From: Chloroflexota bacterium
GTDB lineage: Bacteria > Chloroflexota > Dehalococcoidia > Tepidiformales > Tepidiformaceae
Assembly (NCBI GenBank): GCA_963169135.1
Contig: CAUJEQ010000280.1
Location: 1-27,490 of the forward strand
Length of the DNA stretch: 27,490 bases
Reading direction: 5' to 3'
The translations under genes were made by a program, and so were the position numbers. The notes under the pieces were generated by a model, which did not search any database, was not told the origin of the DNA, and saw only the letters and a list, made by a program, of their open reading frames with translations. Shown here piece after piece: positions 16,906 to 24,503 of this stretch (the first letter of the stretch is position 1; each line of letters opens with the position of its first letter).

Positions 16906-17412
16906 CTACAGTTCGTTGGCCGGTGAAGCGGCCGTTCTCACGAATGTCTTGCCGGTGCCGACGTGGACTTCGAGGGTGCGACCCTTCGCACCGCCGACAT
17001 CGGTCGCAGCAGGCGCGATGCCGTGATGCTTCAACCGTTCCCTGATGGCTTCGGCATTTCGTTCGCCAATCTTGAATTTTTCCGCGTTCGCCGGGCCGAG
17101 TACTGCGGCGCCACCGGCGACCTTGACGATGAGGCGCCGCGGGGAAGCACCAGCCTCCGCGAGCCGCCGGAGGAGCAGGTCGATGCCGGTATCGGCGAAC
17201 CTGGCGGGCTCGCGGTCCTCGGCACGTTTGCCATCCGCGCTGGGGAGCAAGACGTGGGCGAGGCCGCCAACGCGCGACTGCGGGTCGTAGCAACTGATGC
17301 CGATGCAGGACCCGAGCCCATACGCAACGAGGACCTCCTTCGGGTCCCTGCTGATTGCGAGTTGCCCGATCCCCACCGAAATGCGGCGGGCTTCGGAAGG
17401 TGGGGCAGTCAT
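16906..17412 (-). CDS. cheD: Chemoreceptor glutamine deamidase CheD
   Basis: The 168-residue product has the CheD active site: Cys36 in GLGSCIGI and His53 in GGLAHVLLPS. Further family features are RFADTGIDLLL and the KVAGGAAVL and KIGERN segments. CheD deamidates receptor glutamines and, in Bacillus and Thermotoga, forms a complex with CheC that enhances CheC phosphatase activity. The start is ATG 17412, overlapping the cheC stop by ATGA, which fits a CheC-CheD partnership. The longer upstream frame is cheC in another frame. It is directly upstream of cheY. Confidence 0.95.
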   Translation of the reverse strand: MTAPPSEARRISVGIGQLAISRDPKEVLVAYGLGSCIGISCYDPQSRVGGLAHVLLPSADGKRAEDREPARFADTGIDLLLRRLAEAGASPRRLIVKVAGGAAVLGPANAEKFKIGERNAEAIRERLKHHGIAPAATDVGGAKGRTLEVHVGTGKTFVRTAASPANEL

Positions 17413-18002
17413 GCGGCCACCTTTATGAGCCGCTCGATGGACCCCGGATCCGGGGCCACGATGAGGAGACCGGCAGTGCGGCCCTTTTCGTCCTCGAAGA
17501 CCGCATCCATCATGACGACATCTCCGCCCTGCGAGAGGACCTCGGCGTAGACCGATTGCACAAGAGCAATGGCCATGTCGTGGATGATCGTGGGCGGGCT
17601 GGGATGGAGGATGAGGTTCAGGTCGTCGGCCAAAGCGTTCACAAACGCCGAACCGACGATGTTGCCGAGTTCTCCGATTGCGGACTCGGCCAGTTCGCCG
17701 GGCTCGACCGTCGTGCCCGACGGCTGACCGCACATCAGATCGACGCATTGAAGCGCCCGGGCCACAGGAAAGAGGAGCATGACATGCCCGGTGATGTCGC
17801 CCGAAATCGAGAGGTAGGCCCCGAGCACAAGGCTCTCCTCGCCGCCGACCGCGTCACAGGCGTCAGCCTTCGTGCCGATCCGGACGTTGGGGACGTGTAT
17901 CGAGATCTCCTGGCCCATGAGCCCGCTGAGACCGCGACCCGCCCGGACTGCGCCGTCGCGCGAGACTGATGTGAGCATTTGGACAAGCGCTTCTTGTGCC
18001 AT
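17409..18002 (-). CDS. cheC: CheC-family CheY-P phosphatase, one motif degenerate
   Basis: The 197-residue protein belongs to the CheC/CheX/FliY phosphatase family. The second catalytic motif is intact: ESAIGELGNIVGSAFVNALAD with Glu111 and Asn114 in the E-x2-N pattern. The first motif, which in CheC reads ELGNIGAGNAATALS, is here SVSRDGAVRAGRGLS: Ser12 and Arg15 replace Glu and Asn, so only one active site remains. Residues 30-42 (GQEISIHVPNVRI) keep the family strand after it. ATG 18002 has GGGAGG 5 nt upstream. It overlaps cheD by 4 nt and follows cheA by 26 bp. Confidence 0.92.
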   Translation of the reverse strand: MAQEALVQMLTSVSRDGAVRAGRGLSGLMGQEISIHVPNVRIGTKADACDAVGGEESLVLGAYLSISGDITGHVMLLFPVARALQCVDLMCGQPSGTTVEPGELAESAIGELGNIVGSAFVNALADDLNLILHPSPPTIIHDMAIALVQSVYAEVLSQGGDVVMMDAVFEDEKGRTAGLLIVAPDPGSIERLIKVAA

Positions 18003-18028
18003 GAGTCCTCCCCCTGGTCCGGGCCCGC

Positions 18029-20137
18029 TCAGGCCGGTGTTGCGAGCGCAGCCTGTTCGCTGACGAGGCTGGCGGTATCGACGATCAGACCGAGCGTGCC
18101 ATCCCCGAGGATGGTTGCGCCCGTGAGTCCCTTGCGGTTGCCGACCAGGTCGCCGAGCGACTTGACGACAACGTCCTGCTCACCCAGCAGGCGGTCCACC
18201 ATGAAGGCGACCTGGCGTTCGCCGTGGCGCGCGGCGACCACAAACCGCCCCGCTTCCATCTGGCGCGGGCGGCCGTCGCCCAGCGCGCGCGCGAGGTCGA
18301 TCATCGGCAGCAGGCGCTGGCGGAGCCGGAGCGTCTTCCTGCCGTTGATCGTGTGGATGTCGGCTTCGTGGTCGGCGAGCGCTTCAGTGACGGAGACCAG
18401 CGGAATCGCGTAGACGGTTGCATTGGCGACGACCATGAGCGCCTTTGTCGTCGCGAGCGTGAGCGGCAGCTGGATGATGACCTCGGAGCCCCTGCCGGGG
18501 GTGCTGTGGAGGGTGATCTGCCCATTGAGGCGTTCGATGTTCGTCCGGACGATGTCCATCCCGACTCCGCGTCCCGAAACATCGGAAATCTGCTTCGCGG
18601 TTGACAGGCCGGGGAGGAAGATCCACTGGATGGCCTGTTCTTCGCTGGCCGACTCGGCGGCTTCGCGAGACATGAGCCCTTTCTCGGCGACTTTCCGGCG
18701 CAGCGTCGCGGTGTCGATACCCTTCCCGTCGTCCTTCACCGAGAGGTAGATATAGGTTTCCTGGTTCCAGGCGGTGACCGTCACCAGGCCCGTCTCGGGC
18801 TTGCCGGCCGCGCGCCGCTCCTCGGGAGTCTCGATGCCGTGGTCAACGGCGTTGCGGAGGATGTGGACCAGCGGGTCGGAGATTTCCTCGATCACGGACC
18901 GGTCGAGCTCGGTCTCTTCGCCGGCGGTCACGAGTTCGACCTTCTTACCGCATTTGGCGGCGACATCGCGCACCAGCCGGGGCAGACGGGTGAGGACGGA
19001 CCGTACCGGGAGCATGCGGCTGCGCATGATCTGCTCCTGCAGTTCGTCGGTGACGCGGGCCAGGTGCGAGGTGGTCTCCTCGAAGTTCTCAGTGAGCTCG
19101 GTGAGGTTCGCGTCTTTCAGCACCGCGCTGAGCTGCTCGCGGATCTGTTGGAGGCGCGTGCGGTCGATGACCAGCTCGCCAACCAGGTTCATGAGCCCGT
19201 CGAGGCGTTCAACATCGATACGCACGGACTGGGTTGCCTTGCGCGAGGGGCCCCGGGCGGCGTCGGCTGGCGCACCATCTTCGACCAGCATGAGCTGCGG
19301 CCGGCCAGGTGCGCCGGCGCTGGCAGCCACAGGCTGACTGGCCGGGGCCAGCGGTTGGTCCACATCCTCCTGGGCGACCGACCGCGTGTGGACATCCTGG
19401 ACGTCGGTGACCGCCTGGATTGCTGCCTGGAGCTGCTCCTCGGATTGGCTCGAGAGCAGGAAACAGGCGAGGGAGAACTCGCCGGCGCCCGCTTCCACCT
19501 GGTCGCGTTCAGGCCACGTGGCGAGCACCTGGCCGAGGGCATCGATCTCCTGTAGCGCCTGGAAGCTACGGATCGACGGCAGTTGGCATTCCGCCGCAAT
19601 CGCAATCTCCAGGAAGTAGAGGGAGGTGCCATTGGCCATCCCGGCGAGTGCGGCTTCGACCTGCTCGGGGTCGAGCCGGTAGGCGACGCCGGAAGCCTCG
19701 GCGGGCGCCGCTTCTTCTATTTCGTCGTGCGACTCGAGGACGGCATGGAGGTCGGCCTCCAGGCGAGCCGTCTCAATGCCCGAATCGATGCACGTGACCA
19801 CCTCGTCGGCGAGCACGCGCAGGGCATCGAGGCCGGCAAGCAGCGCATCGACGACATCGGACGTCGGGCGGCGGCGGCCCTGGCGGACAGCGTCAAGGAC
19901 TGTCTCCATGGCGTGGGTGAGGCTGGCCATCTTCTTGTGGCCGATGGTGGCGCTGGAACCCTTCAGGGTGTGGGCGGCGCGGAAAATCTGCTGGACCAGG
20001 TCCGGATCGGGCTCGCCTTCGAGCTGCACCAGCGAGGTGTCGAGCAACTCGATTTGCTCATCCGCTTCTTCACAGAAGAGTTTCAGGTCGTCGTCGTCGA
20101 GATCGAACTGCAGGCGTTGGCCCTTAGTGCTTGCCAT
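18029..20137 (-). CDS. cheA: Chemotaxis histidine kinase CheA
   Basis: The 702-residue kinase has five CheA domains: HPt (about 12-135) with phosphorylated His56 in RAAHTLKGSSATIG; a P2-like CheY-binding domain (about 152-250, YFLEIAIAAECQLPSIRSF); P3 dimerisation (about 302-375, RLDGLMNLVGELVIDR); the ATPase with N box HILRNAVDHGIE (425-436), DDGKGID (469-475) and SGRGVGMD (521-528); and a C-terminal CheW-like domain (about 560-702). All catalytic motifs are present. Length is usual. ATG 20137 has AGGAG about 9 nt upstream. It follows cheW by 51 bp. The receptor input must come from genes outside the window. Confidence 0.98.
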   Translation of the reverse strand: MASTKGQRLQFDLDDDDLKLFCEEADEQIELLDTSLVQLEGEPDPDLVQQIFRAAHTLKGSSATIGHKKMASLTHAMETVLDAVRQGRRRPTSDVVDALLAGLDALRVLADEVVTCIDSGIETARLEADLHAVLESHDEIEEAAPAEASGVAYRLDPEQVEAALAGMANGTSLYFLEIAIAAECQLPSIRSFQALQEIDALGQVLATWPERDQVEAGAGEFSLACFLLSSQSEEQLQAAIQAVTDVQDVHTRSVAQEDVDQPLAPASQPVAASAGAPGRPQLMLVEDGAPADAARGPSRKATQSVRIDVERLDGLMNLVGELVIDRTRLQQIREQLSAVLKDANLTELTENFEETTSHLARVTDELQEQIMRSRMLPVRSVLTRLPRLVRDVAAKCGKKVELVTAGEETELDRSVIEEISDPLVHILRNAVDHGIETPEERRAAGKPETGLVTVTAWNQETYIYLSVKDDGKGIDTATLRRKVAEKGLMSREAAESASEEQAIQWIFLPGLSTAKQISDVSGRGVGMDIVRTNIERLNGQITLHSTPGRGSEVIIQLPLTLATTKALMVVANATVYAIPLVSVTEALADHEADIHTINGRKTLRLRQRLLPMIDLARALGDGRPRQMEAGRFVVAARHGERQVAFMVDRLLGEQDVVVKSLGDLVGNRKGLTGATILGDGTLGLIVDTASLVSEQAALATPA

Positions 20138-20188
20138 GCGGCGGCACTCCTCGTGGTGCGTGGGGTGAAGTTGGAGTCCGGGGCTGTG

Positions 20189-20698
20189 TCAGGCTGCGCG
20201 GGAAGCAGCGTAGGCCAGGTCGTCCTCGAGGGCCGCGGGGAGGACGCCTTCGAGGTCCATGAGGGAGACCAGCCGTTCATCGAGTTTGGCGATGCCCCGC
20301 AGGTAGGTGTTCTCCGGAACGGAGACGATTGAACTCGGGGGTTCGACCTGTTCGCCGGGGATGCGCATCACTTCGGAGACGGCGTCGACGATCAGGCCGA
20401 CCATGCCGTTCGCGCTGCTCACGACGACGATCCGGGTTTCGGTGGAGTATTCGCCGGCATCGACGCCGCAACGCTTGCGGAGGTCGATAACAGGCACGAC
20501 GCGGCCCCGAAGGTTGGTGATGCCCTCGACCCAGAGGTCGGAGCCAGGGATCGATGTGATCGTCTGCATGCGGACGATCTCCTGGACCGTCTGGATATCG
20601 AGGGCGTAGTACTCGTCGGCGAGCCGGAAGATAACGACGTGCTCTTCGGTCGCAGGCTGGCCTGCGAGCTCTGTGGTGGGTTCCGCCTTGGTGGCCAC
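20189..20698 (-). CDS. cheW: Chemotaxis coupling protein CheW
   Basis: The 169-residue adaptor links receptors to CheA. CheW features are: VVIFRLADEYYALDIQTVQEIVR, ITSIPGSDLWVEGITNLRGRVVPVIDLRKRCGV, and TRIVVVSSANGMVGLIVDAVSEVMRIP. A short extension (about 20 residues) precedes the domain and a short acidic/Ala tail follows it. AGGAGGT immediately abuts ATG 20704, too close to act there; GTG 20698 has 7-nt spacing and is preferred, giving a product two residues shorter. It is the first gene of the minus-strand chemotaxis operon, divergent from fliM. Confidence 0.96.
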   Translation of the reverse strand: MATKAEPTTELAGQPATEEHVVIFRLADEYYALDIQTVQEIVRMQTITSIPGSDLWVEGITNLRGRVVPVIDLRKRCGVDAGEYSTETRIVVVSSANGMVGLIVDAVSEVMRIPGEQVEPPSSIVSVPENTYLRGIAKLDERLVSLMDLEGVLPAALEDDLAYAASRAA

Positions 20699-20799
20699 TG
20701 GCATACCTCCTGGAGTTCCGGCAGGTGGCGCCGGTTGGTTCCTAAAGCTACGAGCGAAGGGTGCGCGAGCGGCATTCGGCGGCACCCCCGAAGCTGCCC

Positions 20800-20809
20800 G
20801 GGATATCCC
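20800..20809. promoter_or_regulatory. Palindrome GGGATATCCC between cheW and fliM
   Basis: A perfect 10-bp palindrome lies almost exactly midway between the cheW start (20698) and the fliM start (20918). A site there could control both divergent chemotaxis operons together. A direct repeat GCTACGAG flanks it at 20747-20754 and 20825-20832. Confidence 0.35.
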
Positions 20810-20865
20810 TGATGCGAGTCTTTTGCTACGAGGGTGACACCCGGAGACCACTAGGGATTCCTCGT

Positions 20866-20880
20866 ATACCCGGCCGATAG
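20866..20880 (+). promoter_or_regulatory. ATACCCGGCCGATAG box upstream of fliM
   Basis: This 15-bp element ends 37 nt before the fliM start. Its GCCGATAG end resembles the GCCGATAA -10 element of FliA/sigma-28 promoters. A weak TAGGGATT at 20852-20859 could be a -35 at slightly long spacing. A 13/15 match lies before cheX. Confidence 0.35.
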
Positions 20881-20917
20881 TCATTGCAGGGAGACTGTGC
20901 GCCGGAGAGGAGTCGCT

Positions 20918-21967
20918 GTGGCATCCGAAAACGCCGTCCTCAGTCAACGCGAAATCGATGCCCTGCTCACCGCCGATGTCGACCAGCTTGAGTCCGACGC
21001 GGTGGTGGCAATGCCTCCGCCTGCCCGCAAGGATGCAGGGAAGCGCGTGAAACTCTACGACTTCCGTCACCCGGAGAAGCTCTCAAAGGAGCAGATTCGC
21101 GGGTTGCAGATCATCCAGCAGGGGGTGGCCGGGGCGATTGCCGCGAACTTCTCGGGACGTCTGCGGGCACCGGTCGAAGCGCGCCTGAGCGCGCTGGAGC
21201 GCGGCATCTATGAGGAGTACGTCAACCAGATCGGCCCGTCCTCGGTGGTGATCGTCATCGACATGTCGCCCTTGCAGGGCTACGCGGTGACGGCCTTCGG
21301 GCTCGACGTGGCCTTCGGGATCATCGACAGGCTGCTCGGCGGAAAGGGCAAGCGCGCGGCCCGGGTGATGAACCGCGATCTTACGGACATCGAGACTTCC
21401 CTCATCCGGCACATCGGCATGGATATCGCGCGGTCGCTGGTCGAGCCATGGATGCGGGTGGTCGAGCTGACGCCGGATGTCTCGGAGCTCGCGCTCGGGC
21501 CGCAGGTGATGCACGCCATCCAGCCATCGGAGTTCGTGATCACCGCCTGGTACGAAATCCGCCTGGCCGACCAGACGGGCGGGATTTCGCTGTGCTTTCC
21601 GCTGACCATCCTGGAACAGATCCTCCCCAAGCTGACCGGCCAGAGCCTGTTCGACAACCGTCCGTCACGTTCGGTGAAGGACGAGGCGCGGGTGAAGGAG
21701 GGGCAGCTGATGCCGCTCTCCGTCCTGGTGCGCACGATGCTCGGAGACGCCCGCGTGGATGCGGCGGATCTCGCCGACCTGGCGCCGGGCGATGTCATCG
21801 TGCTCGACCACCTCGTTGCTGATCCATTGCGGGTGCTCGTCGGGAACTGTGAGCGGTTCGCCGGATTCGCGGGGACGCAGGGCCGAAAACTTGCGCTACA
21901 GGTTTCGGGACTGGTTGACGATGATGGATTGGTGAGGACATTCGGGGATCACGACGCCGATGAGTAA
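20918..21967 (+). CDS. fliM: Flagellar motor switch protein FliM
   Basis: The 349-residue product is the C-ring protein that binds phospho-CheY and sets motor direction. It has the N-terminal CheY-binding segment LSQREIDALL (8-17), the CheC-like middle domain (about 45-235, with KLSKEQIRGLQIIQQGVA and the IEISLI-like TDIETSLIRHIG stretch), and a C-terminal SpoA/FliN-type domain (MPLSVLVRTMLGDARVDAAD and DLAPGDVIVLD). GTG 20918 was chosen because AGAGGAG lies 6 nt upstream; an upstream GTG at 20897 has no RBS. The next gene overlaps by 8 nt. FliN and FliG are not in the window. Confidence 0.95.
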   Translation: MASENAVLSQREIDALLTADVDQLESDAVVAMPPPARKDAGKRVKLYDFRHPEKLSKEQIRGLQIIQQGVAGAIAANFSGRLRAPVEARLSALERGIYEEYVNQIGPSSVVIVIDMSPLQGYAVTAFGLDVAFGIIDRLLGGKGKRAARVMNRDLTDIETSLIRHIGMDIARSLVEPWMRVVELTPDVSELALGPQVMHAIQPSEFVITAWYEIRLADQTGGISLCFPLTILEQILPKLTGQSLFDNRPSRSVKDEARVKEGQLMPLSVLVRTMLGDARVDAADLADLAPGDVIVLDHLVADPLRVLVGNCERFAGFAGTQGRKLALQVSGLVDDDGLVRTFGDHDADE

Positions 21968-22310
21968 CACGATTCCAGTCCGAGCTGTGCTGATGTCGTC
22001 CGAGATCATGAGCGGGGGCTCAGGATTCCATCGCCTGGTTTTCAAAGTCGACGGCGGGCGGGCAGGCATGTCCAACGTGACGGTGATGATCTCCCAGGAT
22101 GCCCACCGGAAGATCGCCCAACAGATGGCCCGGGCGCGGTTTCCGGCCATTGAGAAGACGGCACTGCTGAAAACCTGGGCCCGCTGGGAGATCGCGCTGC
22201 GGCTCCAGGAGCAGGGCCAGATGCCCGGTACGGTGACCATTACCTCGCGCGACATCGACGACTTCGGCGCATACGCCACGGACCTTGGGCGGACCCTTCA
22301 GGTGAGCTGA
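21960..22310 (+). CDS. Unrecognised 116-residue protein between fliM and cheX
   Basis: The protein starts at ATG 21960, inside the end of fliM (8-nt overlap), so translation is likely coupled. It is soluble, with no signal or membrane segment. It reads as strands (IPVRAVLMSSEIMS, HRLVFKVDGG, SNVTVMISQDAHR) and a helix rich in Arg/Ala (KIAQQMARARFPAIEKTALLKTWARWEIALRLQEQGQMPG), ending in TVTITSRDIDDFGAYATDLG. I do not recognise a family: it is not FliN, PilZ, CheX or a receiver. Its position in a fliM-cheX operon suggests a motor-switch or chemotaxis accessory role. Confidence 0.8.
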   Translation: MSNTIPVRAVLMSSEIMSGGSGFHRLVFKVDGGRAGMSNVTVMISQDAHRKIAQQMARARFPAIEKTALLKTWARWEIALRLQEQGQMPGTVTITSRDIDDFGAYATDLGRTLQVS

Positions 22311-22330
22311 CCGGCCGCGACGCTTTCCCA

Positions 22331-22345
22331 ATACCCGGTCGACAG
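22331..22345 (+). promoter_or_regulatory. ATACCCGGTCGACAG box upstream of cheX
   Basis: The element lies in the 60-bp gap before cheX and matches 13 of 15 bases of the box before fliM. It may be a binding site or promoter element shared by the two genes. Confidence 0.3.
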
Positions 22346-22370
22346 CGGTCGGCTGCCCCTGGAGGATCAC

Positions 22371-22892
22371 ATGCTGGCGAAAATCACGGTTGCTGAGGCT
22401 GCGAGGGCTGCTGCAGAAGCGCCGGAACGAGCCCGTGTCGAACTCATCGGGCCGTTCGTCGAGGCGGCTGCCCGGGTCATCCAGCAGGAGTGCCACGAGC
22501 CCGTGAACCGGGGCCAGCTGCACCGCGTGCGATCGCCGCAGACCAGCAACGAGGTCAGTGCGCTCATCGCGATCACCGGCGGCGTGGCAGGGCTGGTTAT
22601 CTACTCGATGTCGATGGAGACGGCGCTGGGGTTCGCCTCGAAGATGATCGGTGAGCCCGTAGCGGAACTCGATGCGCTTGGACAAAGCGCCATCGGGGAG
22701 CTCGCGAACATGATCACCGGCCAGGCGGGCATCGGGCTCGAGAAGAACGGGTTTCCGAGCGATATGTCGCCTCCCGTGCTTCTGCTCGGCAAGGGGAGTT
22801 CGATCGCCACGCTCAACCTGACGCGGTTGGTGGTGCCCCTTCTCGTCAGCTTCGGCGAGTTTACGATCGACATCGCCGTCAAGGAAGTCTAG
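22371..22892 (+). CDS. cheX: CheX-family CheY-P phosphatase
   Basis: The 173-residue product matches CheX: a single catalytic motif, SAIGELANMITGQAG, with Glu110 and Asn113 in the E-x2-N pattern, preceded by VIYSMSMETALGFASKMIGEPVAELD and followed by the FPSDMSPPVLLLGKG loop. CheX dimers remove the phosphate of CheY-P, so this would end the signal in parallel with CheC. ATG 22371 has GGAGGAT about 6 nt upstream. It is the last gene of the fliM operon, with a repeat box in the gap before it. Confidence 0.92.
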   Translation: MLAKITVAEAARAAAEAPERARVELIGPFVEAAARVIQQECHEPVNRGQLHRVRSPQTSNEVSALIAITGGVAGLVIYSMSMETALGFASKMIGEPVAELDALGQSAIGELANMITGQAGIGLEKNGFPSDMSPPVLLLGKGSSIATLNLTRLVVPLLVSFGEFTIDIAVKEV

Positions 22893-23020
22893 CGGGCGCG
22901 AGCTGCTGTACCGTTCGAAGCCCCATCGCTACCATGCGATGGATGACTGCACGCCAGCCTCGCCGCCCCCGCCGCCGCCTCACCGCGCCGGCAGCCGCCC
23001 TCCCTCGCCCGGTCACCGGC

Positions 23021-23209
23021 ATGGATTCGGATCAGCAAGCCGAGCGTTCGCGAGAGCTGCGCAGAGCGCCGGCACATCACCGCGAACACCATGTGACGCG
23101 CGACTACGGCCATGTGAAGAAGGACCTGCTCAGCATCCTGGTCCTTGGCATCGGCGTCGTCGGGTTCATCGTCGGCATGAGCTTCTACGTCCAGCACTAT
23201 CCCTGGTAG
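23021..23209 (+). CDS. Small single-pass membrane protein, unknown
   Basis: The 62-residue product is hydrophilic and basic first (REHHVTRDYGHVKKD), then one membrane helix (LLSILVLGIGVVGFIVGMSFYV) and a short tail ending QHYPW. The likely orientation is N-terminus inside. ATG 23021 was chosen because the conserved-looking part begins there; ATG 22934 would add 29 Arg/Pro/Ala residues, and neither start has a Shine-Dalgarno. It lies 128 bp after cheX and is convergent with the J-like gene. Function cannot be inferred. Confidence 0.5.
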   Translation: MDSDQQAERSRELRRAPAHHREHHVTRDYGHVKKDLLSILVLGIGVVGFIVGMSFYVQHYPW

Positions 23210-23245
23210 TCCGCTTGGCCCGTTTTGCATCCGCGCCGGATTCGC

Positions 23246-23998
23246 CTACCGCAGGTTCTGGTAGGCCATGTACGCCGCGATCCCGGCCGCGACGAGGCCG
23301 TAGAGCGCGAGCCGCATCGGGATGAACAGCAACGTCATTCCCCAGGCGACGCAGATCCCCGCGATGGCGAACGAAACCACGATCGGTCCGCGTTTGCGGC
23401 CGGTCGCGACTTCGAGTGCACGCGTGAACGCGTAGCCCAACCCGGCTCCGAGGAAAATAGAGAAGAAGCCGAAGGTGAATGGCAGGAGGACGAGGCCCCA
23501 GATGAGTCCCATCACCACGCCGCCCACGAGGGATGCGACCGCAGCGCGCGCGATGCCTTCGTTGCTCAGCGTGTAGATGGGCGATTTCACGATCCGGGCG
23601 CAGTCGCGGCAGCGAGCGCCAACCGGGCTCTGGATGAGGCACTTCGGGCAGATCGGGTTTTCGCAGCGGCTGCAGCGGAGGGCGGTTTGCACCCCGGGAT
23701 CGCGAGGGCACTCGACGACCGTGGCGGGGCGGAACGTGTAGGGTTCAGGTTCGGCGGGTGGCTCGGGGTGCGCTGGAGCCCCGTTGCGCGCTGCATCGTA
23801 GGCCGCCCGGCGTTCTTCGTTCGAGAGTACCGCGAAGGCGGCTTCGACATGCTGTCGAAGCTCGCGCACGGCGGGGTCGCCGTCGGCGCCGTACTTCCGC
23901 ATGAGTCCCTGGTAGGCCGCTTCGATCACTTCGGGGCTCGCGGCCGGCGAGACCTGGAGGACTTCGTAATAGTCGGTGGAGGAGTTGGGAGCGCTCAT
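23246..23998 (-). CDS. J-like, zinc-ribbon, multi-pass membrane protein
   Basis: The 250-residue protein has three parts. Residues 9-70 are J-domain-like (DYYEVLQVSPAASPEVIEAAY ... AFAVLSNEERRAAYD), but the HPD signature is GAD (37-39), so activation of an Hsp70 ATPase is unlikely. Residues 97-133 hold seven cysteines in C-x11-C-x2-C-x4-C-x2-C-x9-C-x2-C order, a B-box or double zinc-ribbon pattern. Residues 150-245 form about three to four Gly/Ala-rich membrane helices. It may tether a protein or a zinc-ribbon partner to the membrane. ATG 23998 starts with MSAPNSSTDYYEVL; the RBS is weak. It follows fabZ by about 58 bp. Confidence 0.82.
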   Translation of the reverse strand: MSAPNSSTDYYEVLQVSPAASPEVIEAAYQGLMRKYGADGDPAVRELRQHVEAAFAVLSNEERRAAYDAARNGAPAHPEPPAEPEPYTFRPATVVECPRDPGVQTALRCSRCENPICPKCLIQSPVGARCRDCARIVKSPIYTLSNEGIARAAVASLVGGVVMGLIWGLVLLPFTFGFFSIFLGAGLGYAFTRALEVATGRKRGPIVVSFAIAGICVAWGMTLLFIPMRLALYGLVAAGIAAYMAYQNLR

Positions 23999-24056
23999 AT
24001 GGTTCTTTACGATCCTACCCGCCGTCGAGTAAAGGGGCAGGGCAGCCGGCGGTCGG

Positions 24057-24503
24057 TCAGGAGCCCGCTTCCGTAGTGAGGTCGACCAGTGCGAAGGAGA
24101 TCGTGCCTTCGGCAGCGAGCTTGCCATCGACCGTGGCCTTGACGTGCCCCTTGCCGATGGGTCCACGCATCTTTTCGAGAGTGAATTCGAGCCGGAGCTG
24201 GTCCCCGGGAAGGACCGGCTTGCGGAAGCGCATGTTCTCGATGCCGCCGAACAGGGGCGACTTGCCGGCCATCTCGACGCCCTTGAGCAGTGTGACCGCC
24301 GCCACCTGGGCCAACGCTTCGACGATGAGTACGCCGGGCATGACCTTCTTCCCGGGGAAATGGCCTTCGAAGAACCATTCGTTTGCGGTCACGTTCTTGA
24401 TCCCAACGGCCCGCTGGCCTTCCTCGATCTCGATGATGCGGTCGACCAGGAGAAAGGGGTAACGGTGAGGGATGATCTGCTCGATCTCGTCGGTTTCCAG
24501 CAT
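24057..24503 (-). CDS. fabZ: 3-hydroxyacyl-ACP dehydratase FabZ
   Basis: The 148-residue enzyme dehydrates 3-hydroxyacyl-ACP in fatty-acid elongation. It has LLVDRIIEIE after the PHRYPF block, the catalytic GHFPGKKVMPGVLIVEALAQ with His48 and Glu62, and RFRKPVLPGDQLRLE. Length is typical. ATG 24503 shares TGATG with the stop of the upstream PHP gene and has AGGTG upstream, so it is translationally coupled; TTG 24506 is the other reading. It is part of the rny operon run, where a fatty-acid enzyme among nucleotide-processing genes is notable. Confidence 0.96.
   Translation of the reverse strand: MLETDEIEQIIPHRYPFLLVDRIIEIEEGQRAVGIKNVTANEWFFEGHFPGKKVMPGVLIVEALAQVAAVTLLKGVEMAGKSPLFGGIENMRFRKPVLPGDQLRLEFTLEKMRGPIGKGHVKATVDGKLAAEGTISFALVDLTTEAGS

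Noticed and set aside
16896..16907. Hairpin masking the cheY ribosome binding site
   Set aside because: AGGAG-GA-CTCCT leaves only a 2-nt loop, too tight for a stable hairpin.
20852..20880. Full sigma-28 promoter for fliM
   Set aside because: The -10-like GCCGATAG is good, but the -35 match is weak and the spacing is long, so it is listed only as a candidate box.
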